A DNA stretch of 64,000 bases, from positions 3,286,001 through 3,350,000 of the forward strand of contig NZ_JPUX01000001.1 in NCBI RefSeq assembly GCF_000738675.1, given 5' to 3'. Origin of the DNA: Serratia nematodiphila DZ0503SBS1 (GTDB lineage: Bacteria > Pseudomonadota > Gammaproteobacteria > Enterobacterales > Enterobacteriaceae). The notes beneath the pieces were generated by a model. It had not been told where the DNA came from, did not search any database, and saw nothing but the letters and a program-made list of their open reading frames with translations. This document shows, piece after piece, positions 61,087 to 64,000 of the stretch; position 1 is the stretch's first letter; each line of letters begins with the position of its first letter. A program made the translations under genes and the position numbers.

Positions 61087-61880
61087 ATCGTGACTTCACG
61101 GGGAAAACCGTGGTGATTACCGGCGCATGCCGCGGCATTGGGGCCGGTATCGCCGAACGTTTCGCCAGTTTGGGCGCCAATTTGGCGATCGCGTCGAATG
61201 CGGATCGCATCCTGACCACGGCGGAAACGCTGCGCCAGCGTTATCGGGCGGAGGTGCTGTCGGTTATCCTCGACGTCACCGATGAAACACAGGTGGTTGA
61301 TTTTTATCGTCAGGTCTGGGAGCGATTTGGTGCGATCGACGTTTCCATTCAGAACGCCGGGGTGATCACTATCGATCGTTTTGACCAGATGCCCAAAAGC
61401 GATTTTGAGAAAGTGTTGGCGGTAAATACCACGGCGGTCTGGCTCTGCTGCCGGGAGGCGGCCAAATATATGGTCGGCCAACGCCGTGGGCGGTTGATCA
61501 ACACGTCTTCTGGCCAAGGACGTAACGGGTTCATTTACACACCGCATTACGCCGCCAGCAAAATGGGGGTGATCGGCATTACGCAGAGTTTAGCGCTTGA
61601 GCTGGCGCCACATGGCATCACCGTCAATGCATTCTGCCCCGGCATCATTGAAAGCGAGATGTGGGAATATAACGACCGCGTTTGGGGAGAAATTCTCAGC
61701 GGCCCGGAAAAAACTTACGGCAAAGGGGAGTTGATGGCCGAGTGGGTGGCGGGCATTCCACTCAAGCGTGCCGGTCAACCCGAAGATGTGGCGGGTCTGG
61801 TGACCTTCCTTGCCTCAGACGATGCCGACTATATCACCGGCCAAACCATCAATGTGGATGGTGGGTTAATCATGTCATGA
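61083..61880 (+). CDS. SDR-family polyol dehydrogenase-like enzyme (second SDR)
   Basis: The 265-residue SDR has an intact cofactor motif TGACRGIG, NAGVITIDRFDQ, and triad SSGQGRNGFIYTPHYAASK. The C-terminal FCPGIIESEMWEYNDRVWGE and DADYITGQTINVDGGLIMS resemble sorbitol or galactitol dehydrogenases. It overlaps the kinase stop by 4 nt and closes the operon. With the first SDR it may perform two consecutive redox steps, for example polyol oxidation and epimerisation through a keto intermediate. Confidence 0.86.
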   Translation: MNRDFTGKTVVITGACRGIGAGIAERFASLGANLAIASNADRILTTAETLRQRYRAEVLSVILDVTDETQVVDFYRQVWERFGAIDVSIQNAGVITIDRFDQMPKSDFEKVLAVNTTAVWLCCREAAKYMVGQRRGRLINTSSGQGRNGFIYTPHYAASKMGVIGITQSLALELAPHGITVNAFCPGIIESEMWEYNDRVWGEILSGPEKTYGKGELMAEWVAGIPLKRAGQPEDVAGLVTFLASDDADYITGQTINVDGGLIMS

Positions 61881-62069
61881 CGTGACCATGTCACAAAATA
61901 GGCGGCATCGGATCGGTGCCGCATTAACCGCTTACATTTTCCCGCCATTGCAATTCGCCCGGTTGCCCCCATATCCTTATAAATTCGACGTTTTGAGAAG
62001 CTTTCTCATCAATTTGTTCGCTAAGACCGTTTACTGCCGAATATGCCAGCAGATATGTGGTTTTATCGT

Positions 62070-62090
62070 GCGGCAGGGTTTCCCTGCCGC
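62070..62090. other. Perfect hairpin between the sugar locus and lapA
   Basis: GCGGCAGGG-TTT-CCCTGCCGC, a 9-bp stem without an adjoining T run, about 190 nt after the last SDR stop. It could weakly terminate the operon or be part of the lapA leader. Confidence 0.4.
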
Positions 62091-62172
62091 AGCGGGAAAT
62101 GCTAACTTAAGGGTTAGGGACGCCACATTTTGGCATCGTTCATCCGATTCACTCGGCATCGCGGGAAAGAAT

Positions 62173-62475
62173 GTGAAATATTTGCTGATTTTTTTGTTGG
62201 TTCTGGTGATCTTCGTGGTTTCCGTCACCTTGGGTGCGCATAACGATCAGGTGGTCAATTTTAACTATCTGGTTGCGCAGGGCGACTATCGCGTATCGAC
62301 CCTGTTGGCCACGCTGTTTGGTGCCGGTTTCGTTCTCGGCTGGATCATTTGCGGCCTGTTCTACCTGCGCACGCGTATTGCGCTGGGTCGCGCCGAGCGC
62401 AAGATCAAAAGGCTGGAGCTGCAGCTTGAGCAGCCCGCTGAACCGGCGGCTCAGCCTGTTGTCAGCAAGGAATAA
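62173..62475 (+). CDS. lapA: LapA (YciS), LPS assembly regulatory membrane protein
   Basis: The 100-residue inner-membrane protein has two helices (about 2-22 and 43-65) and a coiled C-terminal tail (RAERKIKRLELQLEQ). It partners with LapB in control of lipopolysaccharide synthesis through LpxC stability. The start is GTG at 62173, matching MKYLLIFLLVL of E. coli YciS; the preceding frame has no homology. It is followed by lapB after a 6-nt gap. Confidence 0.95.
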   Translation: MKYLLIFLLVLVIFVVSVTLGAHNDQVVNFNYLVAQGDYRVSTLLATLFGAGFVLGWIICGLFYLRTRIALGRAERKIKRLELQLEQPAEPAAQPVVSKE

Positions 62476-62481
62476 TCCTCT

Positions 62482-63654
62482 ATGTTAGAACTGCTGTTTC
62501 TGTTGCTGCCCGTGGCTGCCGCGTACGGTTGGTACATGGGGCGCAGAAGCGCTCAGCAGGATAAACAGCAAGAAGCCAACCGCCTGTCGCGCGAATACGT
62601 GGCAGGGGTGAACTTTCTGCTCTCCAACCAGCAGGACAAGGCGGTCGATCTGTTCCTCGACATGTTGAAAGAGGACAGCAACACCGTTGAAGCCCACCTG
62701 ACGCTGGGTAACCTGTTCCGTTCGCGCGGTGAAGTAGACCGCGCCATCCGCATCCATCAGGCCTTGATGGAAAGCGCCTCCCTGACCTTCGAACAGCGCC
62801 TGCTGGCGGTGCAGCAGCTGGGCCGCGACTATATGGCGGCCGGGCTGTACGACCGCGCGGAAGACATGTTCAGCCAGTTGACTGACGAAGCGGATTTTCG
62901 CGTCTCGGCGCTGCAGCAGCTGCTGGTGATCCATCAGGCGACCAGCGACTGGCAGAAAGCGATCGACGTGGCGGAAAAGCTGGTCAAGCTGGGCAAAGAG
63001 AAGCAACGCGTCGAGATCGCGCACTTTTACTGTGAGTTGGCGCTGCAGGCAATGGGCAGCGACGATCTCGATCGGGCAATGAGCCTGCTCAAGCGGGCGG
63101 ACGCCGCAGATAAACAATGTGCGCGCGTGTCCATCATGTTCGGGCGCATCTACATGGCGCAAAACGACTACGCCAAAGCGGCAGAGTCGCTGCAACGCGT
63201 ACTGAGCCAGGATAAAGAGTTGGTCAGCGAAACGCTGCCGATGCTGCAGGAATGCTACACGCATCTGCCGGAACAACAGCACAACTGGGCCGATTTTCTT
63301 AAGCGCTGCGTGGAAGAGAACACCGGCGCCACCGCCGATCTGATGCTGGCCGAGATCATCGAGCAGCACGAAGGGCGCGACGTGGTGCAGGTCTATATCA
63401 ACCGTCAGCTGCAGCGTCATCCCACCATGCGGGTGTTTTATCGGCTGATGGATTATCACCTGGCGGATGCTGAAGACGGCCGGGCGAAAGAGAGTCTGCT
63501 GCTGTTGCGCGATATGGTCGGCGAGCAAATTCGCACCAAGCCGCGATACCGCTGCCACAAATGTGGCTTCACCGCGCACTCGCTCTATTGGCATTGCCCG
63601 TCGTGCCGCGCCTGGTCATCGGTCAAACCGATCCGCGGTCTGGACGGGCAATAA
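62482..63654 (+). CDS. lapB: LapB (YciM), LPS assembly TPR protein
   Basis: The 390-residue inner-membrane-anchored protein has an N-terminal helix (about 1-19), a series of TPR repeats (about 35-320) and a C-terminal rubredoxin-type metal site YRCHKCGFTAHSLYWHCPSCRAW with four Cys. It recruits the FtsH protease to LpxC and so limits LPS synthesis; the gene is essential in E. coli. Length equals the family. It follows lapA in one operon and is closed by a terminator. Confidence 0.97.
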   Translation: MLELLFLLLPVAAAYGWYMGRRSAQQDKQQEANRLSREYVAGVNFLLSNQQDKAVDLFLDMLKEDSNTVEAHLTLGNLFRSRGEVDRAIRIHQALMESASLTFEQRLLAVQQLGRDYMAAGLYDRAEDMFSQLTDEADFRVSALQQLLVIHQATSDWQKAIDVAEKLVKLGKEKQRVEIAHFYCELALQAMGSDDLDRAMSLLKRADAADKQCARVSIMFGRIYMAQNDYAKAAESLQRVLSQDKELVSETLPMLQECYTHLPEQQHNWADFLKRCVEENTGATADLMLAEIIEQHEGRDVVQVYINRQLQRHPTMRVFYRLMDYHLADAEDGRAKESLLLLRDMVGEQIRTKPRYRCHKCGFTAHSLYWHCPSCRAWSSVKPIRGLDGQ

Positions 63655-63672
63655 TGCGGCGGCGCGACAAAA

Positions 63673-63705
63673 CAAAACGGGGCGATAAATCGCCCCGTTT
63701 TTTTA
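63673..63705. terminator. Bidirectional terminator after lapB
   Basis: AAAACGGGGCGA-TAAA-TCGCCCCGTTTT with a T run on the plus strand. Confidence 0.93.
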
Positions 63706-63715
63706 TGTTCATCAC

Positions 63716-64000
63716 TTACTTTTTCTTGCCGCCTTTGGCGCCGGTTTTCAACAGCTGACGCAGTTTCTTCAGCTCTTTCTGGCTCAGCGGCTGTTCAATC
63801 TCTTCTTCGGTGCTTTGATTGTCGATTTCGCCGTGGTGCAGCTCATCCGCTTTCTTGGTGGGTTTTTCAGCCTTGGCGGCGGGCGCGCTGAAACTGTTTT
63901 CCAGGCGCTGGCACACTTCCACGCTCAACGAAAATTCGTTTTCAGCGGCGGCGGCGCGGATTTTTTCCTTCAGTTCCAGAGGAATTTTAATGGTAAGTGT
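63716..64000 (-). CDS. Arc/ribbon-helix-helix-like protein (C-terminal part, N-terminus beyond window)
   Basis: At least 94 residues are visible. The part nearest the edge reads TLTIKIPLELKEKIRAAAAE followed by NEFSLSVEVCQRLENSF, the shape of an Arc/MetJ-type ribbon-helix-helix DNA-binding domain. A flexible, charged tail with Lys clusters (ELKKLRQLLKTGAKGGKKK) follows. The open frame continues through the right edge, so the true start is outside. Function is not known. It sits where E. coli has pyrF after lapB, so this gene is an insertion or pyrF lies further right. Confidence 0.55.
   Translation of the reverse strand, partial: TLTIKIPLELKEKIRAAAAENEFSLSVEVCQRLENSFSAPAAKAEKPTKKADELHHGEIDNQSTEEEIEQPLSQKELKKLRQLLKTGAKGGKKK

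Noticed and set aside
61881..62172. Extra N-terminal coding for lapA from 61882
   Set aside because: LapA homology starts exactly at the GTG at 62173; the upstream part has no protein-like features and contains a hairpin.

Overview
The window is a GC-rich enterobacterial chromosome segment that I assign to Serratia, most likely the S. marcescens group. The backbone matches the E. coli opp-cls-tonB-trp-topA-cysB-acnA-pgpB-lapAB region gene for gene. trpG and trpD are separate genes instead of the E. coli trpGD fusion, and the 19-residue trp leader peptide and TrpE read like the Serratia proteins as I remember them. This rests on recall of families, not on a database search.

Backbone, left to right: oppB (end only), oppC, oppD, oppF; yciU; clsA; yciY; yciI; tonB; yciA-yciB; yciC; ompW; trpA-B-C(F)-D-G-E with the trpL attenuator and TrpR operator; rnm (yciV), yciO; rluB; btuR-yciK; sohB; yciN; topA; cysB; acnA; ribA; pgpB; lapA-lapB. 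The right edge cuts a gene for a likely ribbon-helix-helix protein.

Inserted into this backbone are: (1) two identical 625-bp IS200/IS605-type elements, each placed directly after a rho-independent terminator (5357-5981 and 44088-44712); (2) a Dps-like ferritin and the smvA/smvR efflux pair (5994-8849); (3) a pentose/pentitol locus (8993-17002) with a ribose-type ABC transporter, xylulokinase-like kinase, xylitol dehydrogenase, divergent D-lyxose isomerase and LacI regulator; its enzymes converge on D-xylulose 5-phosphate; (4) an EamA exporter with divergent LysR regulator, and queH; (5) a SulP transporter between yciB and yciC, and a small cysteine-cluster protein; (6) an orphan Rap1a/Tai-type immunity protein and an alpha/beta-fold protein resembling cofactor-free quinolone dioxygenases (35530-36836); (7) an unassigned three-helix membrane protein between cysB and acnA; (8) a 10-kb sugar locus (51603-61880) between pgpB and lapA.

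The last locus is the best candidate for an undescribed system. A DeoR-type regulator faces an operon of split transketolase (two subunits), an SDR, a periplasmic sugar-binding protein, a DUF2291 lipoprotein, ABC ATPase, permease, FGGY kinase and a second SDR. The gene content predicts uptake of a sugar or polyol, oxidation to a ketose, phosphorylation and transketolase cleavage. Three 19-bp direct repeats in and around the divergent promoter region look like its operators. The substrate cannot be read from the sequence.
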